Assembly: GCA_963555705.1 (NCBI GenBank)
Contig: OY743187.1
Location: 14,646,133 to 14,710,132, forward strand
Source of the DNA: Ligustrum vulgare
Taxonomy: Eukaryota; Streptophyta; Magnoliopsida; Lamiales; Oleaceae
DNA length: 64,000 bases
Direction of reading: 5' to 3'
Part shown: positions 22,072 through 32,806 of the stretch, one piece after another
How positions within the stretch are numbered: position 1 is the first letter of the stretch
How the letters are laid out: every line of letters starts with the position of its first letter
Translations under genes and position numbers: made by a program
Notes under the pieces: generated by a model
The model's database searches: none
What the model saw: only the letters and a program-made list of their open reading frames with translations
Told to the model about the DNA's origin: nothing

Positions 22072-23048
22072 TGTGATCCGGACTAGGCATCGAAGGCCGA
22101 AGTCGAGCCATCGGCAATATGATAGTGATCTACGTGCAAAACGGAGTAAGTTCTATGTTGAGGTCGAGCCGAGAAGGGGGACGGATCAAGCCGAATCAAT
22201 GGGTCGAAGTAATTTGGGCAGAAATTCCATTACGGCCGTAAAAGAGGACCTTCACGGCCGTAACACATATATTCACGGCCGTAATCAATTGTTGAAGAAA
22301 AAGGAAGAAATTCTGCAGAACGACGCTTACGGCCGTAAGCTTGGAAGTTACGGCCGTAACATTCAAAAAAGGGAAACTTCACGGCCGTAAGAAATTCGTC
22401 ACGGCCGTAAATAATAAACGCAGTTTTGAACAGAAAGGCCTTTACGGCCGTAAAAGAATTATTCACGGCCGTAAATGAGTAGTGGCCAGATTTTCCGGAT
22501 TTTTAATTATTTTATTCCTTTTTTAGTTTTTGGTTATTTTCCTAGTTTAGAATTTTAGTTTAATTAGAAGTCTATTTTGAGTAAATTAGATGCTAGGTTA
22601 TTTTGCTTATTTATATCGTTTTACATTCATTGTAAAAAGAGTTTAAGTTTGATTTTGAGATTAATAAAGTTGAGAGAGTTTTCTCCAATTGAAAGGTTGA
22701 GGAGTCCCTTTTGTGTTCTTCGAGAACAAATCTAACTTATCAAATATTGTGAAATATTTGTGGCGTTGAACTTATCGAATATTCGCAAGAATATTTGTGG
22801 CGTTTCCAATTTAGAATCATATCAAGGAAATTGACAAGTCCTTGTGGTGTTTCGAAAACCTTGGATCTCGATTCCGCATCGTCAATTTCTTGCGTCGTGA
22901 ATCTTGGGTCAAGGTCCTATCGTCAATTTTATCTTTCCAGTATTTTAATTCTTGTTATTTTCGTGTCAAATCTGATTTAGATCTTTCCAAGGCTTTAATT
23001 CTCGTTATTCCGCGCGTCCGACGAGATTCCTCGACTGGGATCGCGTCA
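22069..23048 (+). repeat. 3' LTR of the nested gypsy-type element
   Basis: It starts TGATGTGATCC and ends GGGATCGCGTCA, matching the 5' LTR except for about 17 substitutions, the 21 bp palindrome difference near 22275 and a TTAAG duplication difference near 22645. Nine ACGGCCGT palindromes lie at about 22230-22476. Confidence 0.93.
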
Positions 23049-23064
23049 GTCATTCAAGGGGGAG

Positions 23065-23293
23065 TATTGTAAATTATTAAAATTAAATACCTAACTTGTT
23101 AGGTGTGAATGACTTATGACCACTCTTTATTTCTTAGTGGTATGAATTATTTCTATTTTATTCCTATTTTCATTCTATAAATAGGGCATTGATTTGTAAC
23201 ATTTCACACAACACTCTTAATGAGAATTCTCCTCCCATTCTCTCTATCTCTCTATCTATTTTCTTGTTCTTAAATTTAGGTAGTTTCACAACA
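23065..23293 (+). repeat. 3' LTR of the copia element
   Basis: It is 229 bp, the same length as the 5' copy, and ends TTTCACAACA followed by the TSD TATTA. The first dinucleotide is TA, so one terminal base has mutated. Confidence 0.92.
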
Positions 23294-23442
23294 TATTAAT
23301 AATATTTCAATTACTACATGAATTTTTAAAATGATTCAACTTTAAATTTTCAACTTATAAGATCATAGTTGTTAGGTTTTAATTTTAATTAGCTATCACG
23401 TGAACAAAATGTCATGTTTATTGAATCGTTATTAGAGTCAAA

Positions 23443-25140
23443 CTAGTATTACACCCGTGCGTTGCATGAAAGATCAATATGAAATAATTTTACTGTAAAT
23501 ATCATTACAAAATAGGAAAAAAAATTGAACACATATATATTTTGTATAGATTAATGATACAGACTGTCAACGAATACTCAAAATTGAACACATATTTTGC
23601 TCACACCCGTGTGATACACGAAAGTTGTTATAAACAAAACATATTTAAATAATTGTTCGAATTTAAATTAATAATGCAATTTTTAAAATATATGTTGTAA
23701 ATGTATAGAATAAATAAAAAAATTCGTCCAAATATTTTTTTACTAACTTGAATAGAAATAATAACCCTCAAAATATTATAATTTACATAAAATAAATTAA
23801 TTGTAACAAATTAAATATATGCGGTCTTGTATATAAATAAATGTAACAAATTAAACAATATTGACAATGCACGAAAGTGAAGATCAACCTCTAGATTTGT
23901 GGTGCACGAACGTGGAATTCAACTTAAGAGATCATTCGTATGATTAATAATTTTTAATTTTTAAATGCGATGCATTTAATTATACGTCAATAAAAAATAT
24001 TAATGAAAATATAAATAAAATATATATAGTAAGTCTTTTTGTATATATATGTTAATAAAATTAAGAAATAAAGTTTTACCATTTTTACGGCATATAATTA
24101 TTTTTTTTATATTTTAATAAAATTGTAAAACGTTGAATTGTTTTATCTCTTTACGGGAAAACAGGCCATGAATTAAATATTTTAGAAATTGTACCGTGAA
24201 CATATCAACTCCATTTTTAGGATTAACGTTCAATAAATGAAGTATTCTTTTTAAAAAAAACTTTAAACTACAAAATTAGGCTCATACAATATATGTGCAA
24301 AACTTAACTTACATATTCACATTAAGATCGACGCATTTTTTTTCATATATTGTTTTTCATCATATTCTTCTCAAAAAGAGGTCTATGATAGACTTTTTTG
24401 TGTAATTTTATTTTTAAAGCATTAATTATGAATTTCAAATGTTTTTCTAAAAAAAAAATCATTAATTTTAATAAATATTGTTACATTAATTGATTCTTCT
24501 TACTTCATACTGACAATTTATTTATTCATATTATTACATTATTATTTTAATAAAAATTACTGATCGATCAATTGTTTAATAGAAATTATATGAACTAATT
24601 GTTAAAATTTGTAATATATTTTTACATATTTTAGTTATTTAAATTTATAATGAAAAATAGAAAAATGAACTGAATCAGTAAATAAATAAAAATAATGTGA
24701 AAATGATTAATTAATTGAAGAAATCTTAAATTTGTAAAATTAACCCAACTTAATTGGATTTGTCTTAAAAATTCTTATAGTTGTTTTTTTTTAATTTGAT
24801 GAGAAAAAATCAGAACATAAATTAATCATCTATGACTAAAATGAATTTAGTTTAATAATTGTAGATAATATTATAGGACTTAAATGATATAATTTAAAAT
24901 GAATTAGATATTGAGGAAAAATATAAAATATAAAATAAAATTTTACCTTTAATTTTTTATATAATTTTACGGACAATATATATATATACACAATTTTCTC
25001 TCACTTGCATTAAACTTCTCAATGTGATCTTTAATTTGACACTCATATTACATATTTTTGGATTTCAAAATAATACAATAATTATCTTAATCTTAATATA
25101 TATATAACTTTATCTTTATAATATATAAAAGTAAGGTAGT
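23443..25140 (-). mobile_element. Helitron-like unit A, minus orientation
   Basis: On the minus strand the hairpin-like ATGCAACGCACGGG is followed by GTGTAATA and CTAG (23446-23443), then T. The interior is AT-rich and without ORFs. It is an inverted relative of units B and C: for example the word TTACTGATCGATCAATTG near 24556 recurs in reverse complement near 33375 and 36135. The 5' end is not sharp, so the right border is approximate. Confidence 0.55.
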
Positions 25141-27107
25141 TTCTAAAAACAATTTTCCGCCAATTTTTCTATTTTTATAAATAGTAAGGTCCTATAGAAT
25201 TAAATAGTGTGAATGCAAAGTAGATTTTATTTGTTTGTTCGTTGTTCTTAATATTATAAATTCTATGTATAGCCATCAATATAAAAATTGTGTTTTAATT
25301 ACTAATTGTCAAATCATTTGTTATCTTTAATATCAAAAATCATATTTTCTGAAATATATATGTAGTTGAAAAAATGCACTGCTTATAAATAATTTGTAGA
25401 AAAAGTTATTGAACGAAAATTAATATTGAATAATTAATGTTTTGATTTCTTTTTAGTTAATAATATCAATAAAATGATTAATATTTTTAATTATTCTTAA
25501 TTTTAATAAATTTTTAAATATTATAGGGTATAAGATTATTTGTATAATTTTGTAATCTCCAACTTTAATCGGTTGTTGTATCATGATAATTGCGAGATCT
25601 TCAAATTATTATTTTGACTATTTGATTTTGATTTTTTAGAATGTATAGTTAAAAAGTAGTATAAAAAATTGTAAAATATAATTTTTTAAAGAATGTGTGA
25701 TTGAAAATGATTGTTCAGAAAAATTGATTCTTATAAAATCAATTTCATATGAGTAAGTAATAAAATATTATGTCTTGTGGATTAAACAACCGTGCCGCTT
25801 TTATGAATCGAGATTCATTGGTGATTTCTTAGTAAATAAATTTAAATATATTTATGATGTACATTTATTAAGATTTAATCAAAACTAACATTTCATGTTG
25901 CTTAATTTACTACATTTATTTAAATATATAACCACATCTGTTTAATTTGTAATATTAAAGTAAATATGAAATGAAATACTTGTTTAATAAATTTAAATAT
26001 CAAATATTGTAATAAGATAGTTAGCACCAGTTCTAATAGTACTATTCGGATATTGATAAATTATTTGTGATAATCTAGAAATTATATTTTGAAAAGATTA
26101 ATTACATTAATAATCATTAAAATTGAATAGTTATGCAAATGGTAATTGAAATATATATATTTTTTTTAAGTAGTAAGTTATTTAAGTTTCTAAGTATTAC
26201 AATTGTGGCAACTTAGTAAAAATAAATAAAAAACTGCCCCTATAAAAAATCATACTTTTTAACAGCTCATTGTACCAAGATTTACTGTTACGAACTATAT
26301 TACTTGAAATAATGAGTCTCAAACAGTTGCTTAAGTATACATTCTCCACAAAATCATTATTATTAAACTTATTTTGTAGATAATGAGGACTCAAATAAGG
26401 ACTAAATATGCTCCCGAAAGAAAAATGTAATATATAAAAAGAGACCACTTCCCAAAAGCAGGTATTGACCCATTTTCCTATTTAAAACACACTTTCTAAA
26501 ATGGTAATTAGTAGTAGTAATTCACTATTTAATATTAATTTTGGAAAAAATTCATATTTAAATTAATCCAAATGAATGCAGATTTTTAAATAGTTGCAAT
26601 TTTTAGGTCTCGAGGTTTCTAGGTCCGTCTTCCCTCTTGAAAATCAATTACATTTTTTTAAAATTCGTAAAAGTAAAAACATTAAACTTTGTCAATATCA
26701 CATGAATATTTTTATTCAAAAATAGAAAATGAAAGATAATGAAATAAGAACGTTCATCAATCTATTTTTCTTTTTATTTTCATTTTCGTTTTAATAAAAT
26801 TCTAAGCGTATATCACAGATATATCTATTTTTTCTACTTATTGCAAACTCTATTTAAATGTAATTTTTCTTTTCCATTTAAAGTTTTAAATCAATTCAAA
26901 TTACAATATTTAAAGAAATTTCTGGAACGAAAGACATACGAACCGTAAAAAAAATGAAAAATAATTAAGGTATGTGTAATGTACCTTTGTAATTAATTGT
27001 TTTCATTCATTTCTCATTTTCAATTAAATATTCATTTCATATGTTAAAATATAAATTTGATGTATGCAGGTAACAAATGACCGTGCATCGCATGGGTATA
27101 ACACTAG
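25141..27107 (+). mobile_element. AT-rich non-coding DNA ending in a Helitron-type 3' terminus
   Basis: There is no gene. An imperfect CCGTGC-ATC-GCATGG hairpin (27081-27096) is followed by GTATAACA and CTAG (27104-27107), then T, as in Helitron 3' ends. An 83-codon open frame on the minus strand at 26197-26448 has no recognisable domain. Confidence 0.45.
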
Positions 27108-27247
27108 TATATATATATATATATAAAAGTAAAATAAACATCACCAAAATACACACATAGTTTCCCACCAAAAAAACTTTCGAAATTTAAAATTTTTTTC
27201 CTAAAAAATAGTATATTAAATATTTTAGAAATTATTATTTTACATTT

Positions 27248-28763
27248 TGTTGACCTATGACTATTCACGCATATATTGTTTTGATTATAACAAACAAGAT
27301 CTCATGTATTACTAATGATTTCAATTCTTGAGTTGTATCATATTTATGTCATTTGAATACTCCGAGATCAAAATCGTCATCCATTGAAGTACAAAGCAAT
27401 CATTAAAGAGATTTGAAGTGAACAAGATCGTCGAAGACAGAAGATCAAAGCTTTAGAAGATTTATTTTCAACTCATTTGTAAAGGTATCGACTCATCAAT
27501 TTTTAGCAAGTTTATAAAGCTCAAAAATATTTCTAAAATTCATCAATTGCATAAAAATGATTTTTCAAATCATATCATGAAATAGTTTTTGGAAAAATAA
27601 ACTTTTTGACATTAAAATAAAAAGTTATGTTTTTATACTTTCGGTCGACCGAAAGTATACTTGATCGACCGAAAGTCTGGTCGACCGAAAATCTTGATCA
27701 ACCGAAAGTTTAAACGGCTATAATGCAACGGCTAGTTTTTGACTTTCGGTCGACCGAAAATACTGATTCGGTCGACCGAAACTGTCTGAAGCTCAAAATT
27801 TTGATCTATAAATAGCCACTTCTCTTACATTCATTTGAAAAACTTACAAGAGCATTTTAAGAGAGATTTATTGAGAAAATTATTGAGCTTACCTTATTTT
27901 AAATTCTATTTCATTTATTGCAAGGAATTTCTTGATTGTTCAAAACTATCTCATATCTTTATCAAGAATTCCATCTTGTTGAAAACTCAATACTCTTAAT
28001 TCATTATTGATCTTTGATTAAGTTAAAATCACCAAACACTTATTGAAGTGTATATCTCTCTTCATACTTAACTAAGTATTATTTGGAAAGAGAGATCATT
28101 GGTTGAAAAACTTTGATTCAAGCAAAACTATATCATATCATTCTTCAAAGTTTTCAAAAACACTTGAGCTTTATTCATTGCTATCTATTGAAGTGTTAGC
28201 CTAACTCTCTTGGTACTTAATTTGAATATATCATTTGTCAAGAGAGTTATTTCAATTGTAAATTCAATTCATTATATCTTGTTGGTTTTCGAGAGCCTTG
28301 TCAAAACTCGATTGTTGGTTTCGAGAGCCGTGTGAAAACTCGATTGTAAAAGGATAGGCGCTCCTTGTTGTAAGTCGCCTAAGGATTTGGTACTCCTTGT
28401 TGTAAGTTACCAAAATAGTAGATTTGGCCTTGCTCGTGACGGAGAGCTCGGTAACGGGGGACGTAGATCACGTTGGTTGATTGAACCTCCATAAATCGCG
28501 TTTGCACTCTCTCATCCCTTTTATTTACTTACATCGCACTTACTCTATTCTATCAATTTATATTGTGCAACGCTTTATCTTAGTGCTATACTTGCCTTAT
28601 CAATTAAGTTTACACATATATAGCACACTACATTGATAGTTTAGTTCTTGTATCACTAAGTGCTAATACTTGTACCTATTGGTTTTAAGTTTGAGATTAT
28701 TTATCGAAAAAGTTTTATAAACCAATTCACCCCCCTCTTGGTTAGTTTACTCTTGGGTTAACA
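27248..28763 (+). repeat. 5' LTR of the Sirevirus-like element
   Basis: TATAAATAG near 27818 is a promoter-like word about 130 bp after the palindrome cluster at 27640-27790. The TTTCGAGAGCC word is repeated near 28288 and 28320, and TACTCCTTGTTGTAAG-like words near 28363-28405. The LTR ends with TTAACA and abuts the primer-binding site. Confidence 0.92.
27640..27792. repeat. CGGTCGACCG palindrome cluster in the LTR
   Basis: Perfect CGGTCGACCG lies at about 27643, 27744 and 27769, with half-conserved GATCGACCG, GGTCGACCG and GATCAACCG copies at about 27663-27705. Flanks extend several to TTTCGGTCGACCGAAA. The identical cluster is in the 3' LTR at about 31683-31835, and two more copies are in the internal region near 29167 and 29191. 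Confidence 0.93.
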
Positions 28764-28770
28764 ATTGGTA

Positions 28771-29118
28771 TCAGAGCTCTTTTGGGTGAGATGAAGCAAA
28801 TCTCCATTCGATAGGAAGTATTAGATCACTTGAGTTTTTGGAAGATGTTCCTTCTTCTTGTTGAGGAGTTGGTTCTTCCAAGTTGTTTTCTTCATTGACT
28901 TTGGATATTTCATTTCTTTGATCTTGAATATTTATCTCCTCAAAGGGAATTTCCAAACCTACGTCAACACCTTTCTCTTGATCAAGAGAATTAGTTTCGT
29001 CAAAAGTAACATGTACAGATTCTTCCACTACAAGAGTTCTTTTGTTAAAAATTCTATAAGCTTTGCTAGTGGATGAATAACCAATTGCACGACCAAAAGT
29101 TACTGTTCGGTCGACCAT
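28771..29118 (-). pseudogene. Antisense copia pol fragment inside the Sirevirus-like element
   Basis: Read on the minus strand the open frame contains YSSTSKAYRIFNKRTLVVEE and then SVHVTFDE, the linker between integrase and reverse transcriptase in Sirevirus/copia Pol. An acidic stretch follows. It lies directly after the primer-binding site and runs opposite to the element. It therefore cannot be translated from the element's genomic RNA; it is a rearranged piece of pol. Confidence 0.75.
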
Positions 29119-29596
29119 TACACGACCGATCCTGCCTGCAGCTAACTGATTTTGACCCTGCAGAGTTTCGGTCGACCGAAACTAACTTACGGTCGACCGA
29201 AAGTCGCGAGAAATCAGATTTTAAAACATCAATTTCATCCCCAAAATCATACCATAAACCCTAAACCTCGACATTTCTTCTCTCATTTCATCCCTAATCG
29301 ATCTTTTTCCATCACAATTACTTCAATTGATACTCTAAATCGAATTTCCTATTATATTCTTCATCAAATTCTTCATTTTCAACAATTTTCATCCATCACT
29401 TTCTCCAAACCCTTCATTTTGGGTTAAATCACGAAATTTTTTTTTTCTTCTTACTTTGAATCGATTTCACTCAATCAACCTTACCATTATACCACTACAT
29501 TGTTGATTTCTACTCTTTTCTTTCATTTCCAATCATTTTTACCTAAAAATTTCCAAAAATTTCTTTTGGTCTAATCGATTCACTCGAAAATTCATC

Positions 29597-30760
29597 ATGC
29601 CTCCGAAGAAGAAATCGAAGAAAGGAGAAGCTAGCTCATCAAACGTTGAGGAACGTGCACCATTGCCCGACCGCTTCTCGGATCATCCAATTCTAATAGG
29701 TAAGTCTATCGATTTCTTCGATTTTTACCTTCAAGCTCCTTCGTTTCAACTTGAACGTTACTTTGAAGATATAGGATGGAAAAATGTCTTGTCCATTTCT
29801 GAAAATTCCTACCCTACATTAATCCGGGAATTCTTTCGAAACGCTTCTTTTTATCCCGATACAATTACAAGTTCGGTTAGGGGTACACGGGTAGAAATCG
29901 AACGATCCCTAATTAGAAACCTCCTAGGATTACAGCGTGGTGAGAATTTTGCATATGTCACTCATTATCCTGTTAGGTTCGACGGGTACAATGAACTCGA
30001 GGCTTGTAGTCGTGTCACTGCCCGACCCCTCACTACCACTATGAATTTGAACCTCAATCATTTGACTATCCCGTGCAAGGTCTTTCATCGTGCAATTGCT
30101 CACACAATTGTACCTCGTAGTGGTCATTTTGATGAAGTCAACCATCTCGACCTATTCATTCTTGATTCCCTTCTTGTCGGTCGCAAACTTGATTTTCCAT
30201 ACATCTTCATCAAACATCTCCATCACGTTCATACCTCCACTCGAGTTCTAGGCCTACCCTACGGCATGATTTTTACAAAAATTTTCAATCACTTCAATAT
30301 ACCTCTAGACAATGAGCCTATTCTTAAACCCAAACACACCGATATTATCAACATCAACACTCTCAAACGGATGAAAATTGTCAAGGGTGATGGGCAATGG
30401 GTGTGCAATACTCAAGGTTTCGATGATGCATCGGGACCCACGACTTGGCCGTTTACCGAAGAGGAAGCCGATGAGGAATTGGAGATTGGTGAAGGCGCGG
30501 ATACGGGTGAAGGTGTCCAAAGGGATGACCAGCCTAGACCAAGGCCACGGGCTCGAGTACCACAAGCTGCAGCACCTCCCCATAGGTCCATCTCTGAAGA
30601 TCAGTTCAACATCCTTAATGGGCGTATTGATTCTCTTACCACGGCGGTTGAAGGCATCCAACAACAACTTCAACATATGCACACATCTCAAGAAGCCTTC
30701 TTCGCTCATTTCTACGCTATCTATCCGCCTAATCCACCTCCACCACCGGCGGCCGATTGA
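29597..30760 (+). CDS. Putative plant transposon protein carried by the LTR element
   Basis: This is an intact 387-codon frame starting ATGCCTCCGAAG and ending TGA. Order: basic Lys-rich start (MPPKKKSKKGE); a globular region of about 40-260 with words such as FFRNASFYPDT, RNLLGLQRGE and ILDSLLVGRKLDFPYIF; an acidic stretch (about 285-305, EEEADEELEIGEG); an Arg/Pro linker; a predicted coiled coil (about 332-365, DQFNILNGRIDSL); and a Pro-rich tail. The globular part matches, from memory, the plant family annotated as putative plant transposon protein (Pfam Transposase_32). Its biochemical role is unknown. It is probably transcribed from the 5' LTR. Lack of stops fits the youth of the insertion. 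Alternatively it is a captured host sequence under no selection. Confidence 0.7.
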   Translation: MPPKKKSKKGEASSSNVEERAPLPDRFSDHPILIGKSIDFFDFYLQAPSFQLERYFEDIGWKNVLSISENSYPTLIREFFRNASFYPDTITSSVRGTRVEIERSLIRNLLGLQRGENFAYVTHYPVRFDGYNELEACSRVTARPLTTTMNLNLNHLTIPCKVFHRAIAHTIVPRSGHFDEVNHLDLFILDSLLVGRKLDFPYIFIKHLHHVHTSTRVLGLPYGMIFTKIFNHFNIPLDNEPILKPKHTDIININTLKRMKIVKGDGQWVCNTQGFDDASGPTTWPFTEEEADEELEIGEGADTGEGVQRDDQPRPRPRARVPQAAAPPHRSISEDQFNILNGRIDSLTTAVEGIQQQLQHMHTSQEAFFAHFYAIYPPNPPPPPAAD

Positions 30761-31290
30761 AGACTATTTTTTTTATCTTTCGTAGTGAATTTCATATCAC
30801 TGTGCTTACAACATATGTACTCTAGTTTTTTAAAACCTATGACATCTTCGCTATGATAATTTCTTACCTGTGCTTAACTGATATGCATTACATGATTCAC
30901 ATGATTTTTTTTCTGATACCTGCTTTGCGTTGTGATGATGTTGAGATATAGGTACTTTCTCTATGATAAGATTCTGCTCTTATTGGTTATTTCTGCAAAA
31001 TACGGGGATTCTATGTCCAAATTTTTATTGAACTTCTATTCGAGGTAAATTTGATTGTCAGTAACCCATGACTATTCCCGTTGGCTTTATACGCTACTTG
31101 GCACTTTTTGCTTATGTCAAAAGGGGGAAGAGATATTAGAGTTATGATTTGATTTGTTTTATCTTGCAATATTATGATAAAAAGGGGGAATACATTGCAA
31201 AAGAAAGGGGGAATATGTACTTACATATATATTTCATCATTTTTACAAATTACAAATCATATTGTTTGTCATAATCAAAAAGGGGGAAAT
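30761..31290 (+). other. 3' non-coding part of the Sirevirus-like element with repeated purine tracts
   Basis: No ORF. Four AAAAGGGGGAA-type tracts lie at about 31119-31130, 31179-31190, 31201-31212 and 31279-31289. The last immediately precedes the 3' LTR and should prime plus-strand synthesis. The others match the multiple polypurine tracts described for Sireviruses. Confidence 0.8.
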
Positions 31291-32806
31291 TGTTGACCTA
31301 TGACTATTCACGCATATATTGTTTTGATTATAACAAACAAGATCTCATGTATTACTAATGATTTCAATTCTTGAGTTGTATCATATTTATGTCATTTGAA
31401 TACTCCGAGATCAAAATCGTCATCCATTGAAGTACAAAGCAATCATTAAAGAGATTTGAAGTGAACAAGATCGTCGAAGTCAGAAGATCAAAGCTTTAGA
31501 AGATTTATTTTCAACTCATTTGTAAAGGTATCGACTCATCAATTTTTAGCAAGTTTATAAAGCTCAAAAATATTTCTAAAATTCATCAATTGCATAAAAA
31601 TGATTTTTCAAATCATATCATGAAATAGTTTTTGGAAAAATAAACTTTTTGACATTAAAATAAAAAGTTATGTTTTTATACTTTCGGTCGACCGAAAGTA
31701 TACTTGATCGACCGAAAGTCTGGTCGACCGAAAATCTTGATCAACCGAAAGTTTAAACGGCTATAATGCAACGGCTAGTTTTTGACTTTCGGTCGACCGA
31801 AAATACTGATTCGGTCGACCGAAACTGTCTGAAGCTCAAAATTTTGATCTATAAATAGCCACTTCTCTTACATTCATTTGAAAAACTTACAAGAGCATTT
31901 TAAGAGAGATTTATTGAGAAAATTATTGAGCTTACCTTATTTTAAATTCTATTTCATTTATTGCAAGGAATTTCTTGATTGTTCAAAACTATCTCATATC
32001 TTTATCAAGAATTCCATCTTGTTGAAAACTCAATACTCTTAATTCATTATTGATCTTTGATTAAGTTAAAATCACCAAACACTTATTGAAGTGTATATCT
32101 CTCTTCATACTTAACTAAGTATTATTTGGAAAGAGAGATCATTGGTTGAAAAACTTTGATTCAAGCAAAACTATATCATATCATTCTTCAAAGTTTTCAA
32201 AAACACTTGAGCTTTATTCATTGCTATCTATTGAAGTGTTAGCCTAACTCTCTTGGTACTTAATTTGAATATATCATTTGTCAAGAGAGTTATTTCAATT
32301 GTAAATTCAATTCATTATATCTTGTTGGTTTTCGAGAGCCTTGTCAAAACTCGATTGTTGGTTTCGAGAGCCGTGTGAAAACTCGATTGTAAAAGGATAG
32401 GCGCTCCTTGTTGTAAGTCGCCTAAGGATTTGGTACTCCTTGTTGTAAGTTACCAAAATAGTGGATTTGGCCTTGCTCGTGACGGAGAGCTCGGTAACGG
32501 GGGACGTAGATCACGTTGGTTGATTGAACCTCCATAAATCGCGTTTGCACTCTCTCATCCCTTTTATTTACTTACATCGCACTTACTCTATTCTATCAAT
32601 TTATATTGTGCAACGCTTTATCTTAGTGCTATACTTGCCTTATCAATTAAGTTTACACATATATAGCACACTACATTGATAGTTTAGTTCTTGTATCACT
32701 AAGTTCTAATACTTGTACCTATTGGTTTTAAGTTTGAGATTATTTATCGAAAAAGTTTTATAAACCAATTCACCCCCCTCTTGGTTAGTTTACTCTTGGG
32801 TTAACA
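31291..32806 (+). repeat. 3' LTR of the Sirevirus-like element
   Basis: It is the same length as the 5' LTR. The differences I saw are one base in GAAGTCAG versus GAAGACAG, one in AGTGGATT versus AGTAGATT, and one in AAGTTCT versus AAGTGCT. TSD CATTT follows. Confidence 0.92.

Larger units (their letters stand above)
19401..23048 (+). mobile_element. Non-autonomous Ty3/gypsy-type LTR element (gag + protease only), nested in copia
   Basis: LTRs are 19401-20406 (1006 bp) and 22069-23048 (980 bp). The TSD is GTCAT (19396-19400 and 23049-23053). The primer-binding site TGGTATCAGAGC (20409-20420) matches initiator Met-tRNA, and a purine tract AGAGAGGGAGTA ends at 22068. The 1.66 kb interior holds gag-like, zinc-knuckle and aspartic-protease remnants but no RT, RNase H or integrase. 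This resembles the TR-GAG class of non-autonomous elements that move using enzymes of relatives. About 17 substitutions plus two indels separate the LTRs by eye, so it is younger than its copia host. Confidence 0.92.
13150..23293 (+). mobile_element. Ty1/copia LTR retrotransposon, decayed, with nested insertion
   Basis: Two 229 bp LTRs (13150-13378 and 23065-23293) are flanked by the TSD TATTA at 13145-13149 and 23294-23298. The 3' LTR starts TA instead of TG. A polypurine tract (AAGGGGGAG, 23057-23064) precedes it. Internal order is gag, protease, integrase, reverse transcriptase, RNase H, which defines Ty1/copia. The body is interrupted at 19396-23053 by a second LTR element, so without it the copia element is about 6.5 kb. 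About seven differences between the LTRs by eye (roughly 3%) and several stops and frameshifts show an old, inactive copy. Confidence 0.95.
27248..32806 (+). mobile_element. Young Sirevirus-like non-autonomous Ty1/copia LTR element
   Basis: LTRs 27248-28763 and 31291-32806 are both 1516 bp, run from TGTTGACC to GGGTTAACA, and differ at only three positions I could see. TSD CATTT is at 27243-27247 and 32807-32811. Three bases after the 5' LTR lies the primer-binding site TGGTATCAGAGC (28766-28777). Several A-runs followed by GGGGG precede the 3' LTR (near 31119, 31177, 31201 and 31277). Repeated polypurine tracts and CG palindromes are described features of Sirevirus non-coding regions. No gag, RT or integrase in sense orientation is present. 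The interior instead holds a 387-codon ORF and an antisense copia fragment. Confidence 0.92.

Noticed and set aside
28766..28777. tRNA gene suggested by TGGTATCAGAGC (also at 20409 and inverted at 54548)
   Set aside because: Only the 12-base primer-binding site complementary to initiator Met-tRNA is present, directly next to LTR ends; no cloverleaf.
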